Below the pieces are notes generated by a model that did no database searches, was not told the DNA's origin, and worked only from the letters and a program-made list of their open reading frames with translations. Positions 4,849-5,633 of a stretch of DNA of 5,633 nucleotides are shown here, in pieces; positions within the stretch are counted from its first letter, which is position 1, and the number at the start of each line of letters is the position of its first letter. The DNA is from an uncultured Eubacterium sp. (GTDB lineage Bacteria; Bacillota; Clostridia; Peptostreptococcales; Anaerovoracaceae): positions 1-5,633 of the forward strand of contig URXI01000280.1 in NCBI GenBank assembly GCA_900551775.1, in the 5' to 3' direction. A program made the translations under genes and the position numbers.

Positions 4849-5633
4849 TTATTTATTTGGCTTCCAGGAGCTCTTCAGATCGACGATCCGATTGAAGACC
4901 TTCTCTTCTGCCGTGGTCAGCTTGCTGTCTGCGATATAGTAGCCATGGCGGAAGAACTGGAATCGCTCGCCCGGCGCAGCCTCAGCCAGAGACGGCTCTG
5001 CGTAGCCCCAGGTTTCCTCGACGGAATTCGGATTCAGCACATATTCGCTGTTTTCATCCTCTACCATCAGATAGTTATAGTTTCTGATTTTCACCTTCAC
5101 AGCAGTCTTGGCATCCACGAAGTGAATGGTGCCCTTCACCTTGCGGCCTTCGAAGCCTGAACCGCTTCTCGTCTCCGGGTCATAGGTACACAGCAGTTCT
5201 TTGATGGAGCCGTCGTCATTCTTGACCACCTCTTCACACTTAATGAAGTAGGCGCCTTTGAAGCGGACTTCGTTGCCAGGGAACAGGCGGAAATACTTCT
5301 TCACCGGTACTTCCATGAAGTCTGCGCCGTCCACATAAAGCTCGCGGGAAAACGGAATCTTGCGGGTGCCCATTTCCGGCACTTCCTTGTTATTCTCAAG
5401 TTCCACCATCTCGGTCTGATCTTCTGGATAGTTGGTGATGACCACTTTGATCGGATTCTCGATGACATTGCGGCTTGGCACCTTGGCTTTGAGATCTTCA
5501 CGCACGCAGTGCTCCAGCAGGGAAACCTCGACAGTGCTGTTGGATTTTGCCACGCCGATCCTCTCGCAGAAATCGCGGATGGCTTCTGGCGTATAACCGC
5601 GGCGGCGCAGGCCTGCGATGGTCGCCGTTGTCG
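4849..5633 (-). CDS. glnS: Glutaminyl-tRNA synthetase, C-terminal half (5' end cut by window)
   Basis: Class I aminoacyl-tRNA synthetase that charges tRNA-Gln with glutamine in the cytoplasm. The last 260 residues are visible, out of roughly 550 usual for GlnRS; the Rossmann catalytic core with HIGH and KMSKS-type motifs lies off the right edge. The visible part opens with TIAGLRRRGYTPEAIRDFCE, the conserved segment after the catalytic core, then VAKSNSTVEVSLLEHC. The anticodon-binding beta-barrels follow: NPIKVVITNYPE, KIPFSRELYVDGADFMEVP, KKYFRLFPGNEVR, AYFIKC, LLCTYDPETRSG and RKVKGTIHFVDA, ending in ERFQFFRHGYYIAD and a short basic tail. These blocks are typical of GlnRS rather than GluRS. 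The GTG codon at 5551-5553 is an internal valine, not the start, because the conserved frame continues to the window edge. A free-standing GlnRS implies direct charging, although it does not exclude a GatCAB route. The gene ends in a strong terminator at 4811-4841. Confidence 0.95.
   Translation of the reverse strand, partial: TTATIAGLRRRGYTPEAIRDFCERIGVAKSNSTVEVSLLEHCVREDLKAKVPSRNVIENPIKVVITNYPEDQTEMVELENNKEVPEMGTRKIPFSRELYVDGADFMEVPVKKYFRLFPGNEVRFKGAYFIKCEEVVKNDDGSIKELLCTYDPETRSGSGFEGRKVKGTIHFVDAKTAVKVKIRNYNYLMVEDENSEYVLNPNSVEETWGYAEPSLAEAAPGERFQFFRHGYYIADSKLTTAEEKVFNRIVDLKSSWKPNK

Noticed and set aside
4741..5160. Plus-strand open frame across the glnS end
   Set aside because: Mostly antisense to glnS and passes through its terminator; no ribosome site.
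5551..5553. GTG as a start codon for a short GlnRS-like protein
   Set aside because: The conserved GlnRS frame continues upstream (IAGLRRRGYTP) to the window edge, so this codon is an internal valine.

Overview
The window looks like a piece of chromosome from an anaerobic Firmicute, most likely a Clostridia/Lachnospiraceae-type gut organism. The reasons are strong GGAGG ribosome binding sites, TTG start use, consensus sigma-A promoters, an oxygen-sensitive Fe-S flavoprotein paired with HypB, and a free-standing glutaminyl-tRNA synthetase. This placement is inference from gene content; no rRNA or other taxonomic marker is present.

Left part (1-2200, minus strand): a two-gene operon. hypB (GTPase for nickel insertion) comes first. 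It overlaps by 22 nt a long Fe-S flavoprotein of the glutamate-synthase-small-subunit (GltD) type, whose C-terminal part runs off the left edge. No hydrogenase or formate dehydrogenase structural gene is visible; it may lie beyond position 1.

Centre (2201-3630): a divergent control region separates hypB from a GntR/FadR-type regulator gene on the plus strand. Each side has its own recognisable -35/-10 promoter and its own near-identical palindrome built on TGGTCAGACCA, which is a FadR-type operator. The simplest model is that the regulator represses itself and the hypB-flavoprotein operon. Directly after the regulator, in the same frame, is a gene for a small single-pass membrane protein of unknown function. 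Its well-placed Shine-Dalgarno and ATG are followed at once by TAA and are out of frame with the protein, so its start is disturbed or unusual.

Right part (3658-5633, minus strand): a gene for a PD-(D/E)XK-like nuclease-fold protein with its own promoter, converging on the membrane-protein gene. Next comes a 390-nt non-coding stretch containing a pair of related inverted arms (about 59 nt each, possibly a small mobile-element remnant) and a 12-nt tandem repeat. A strong Rho-independent terminator follows, and then the C-terminal half of glnS, which enters from the right edge. The nuclease-like gene and glnS show no functional link to the redox operon.
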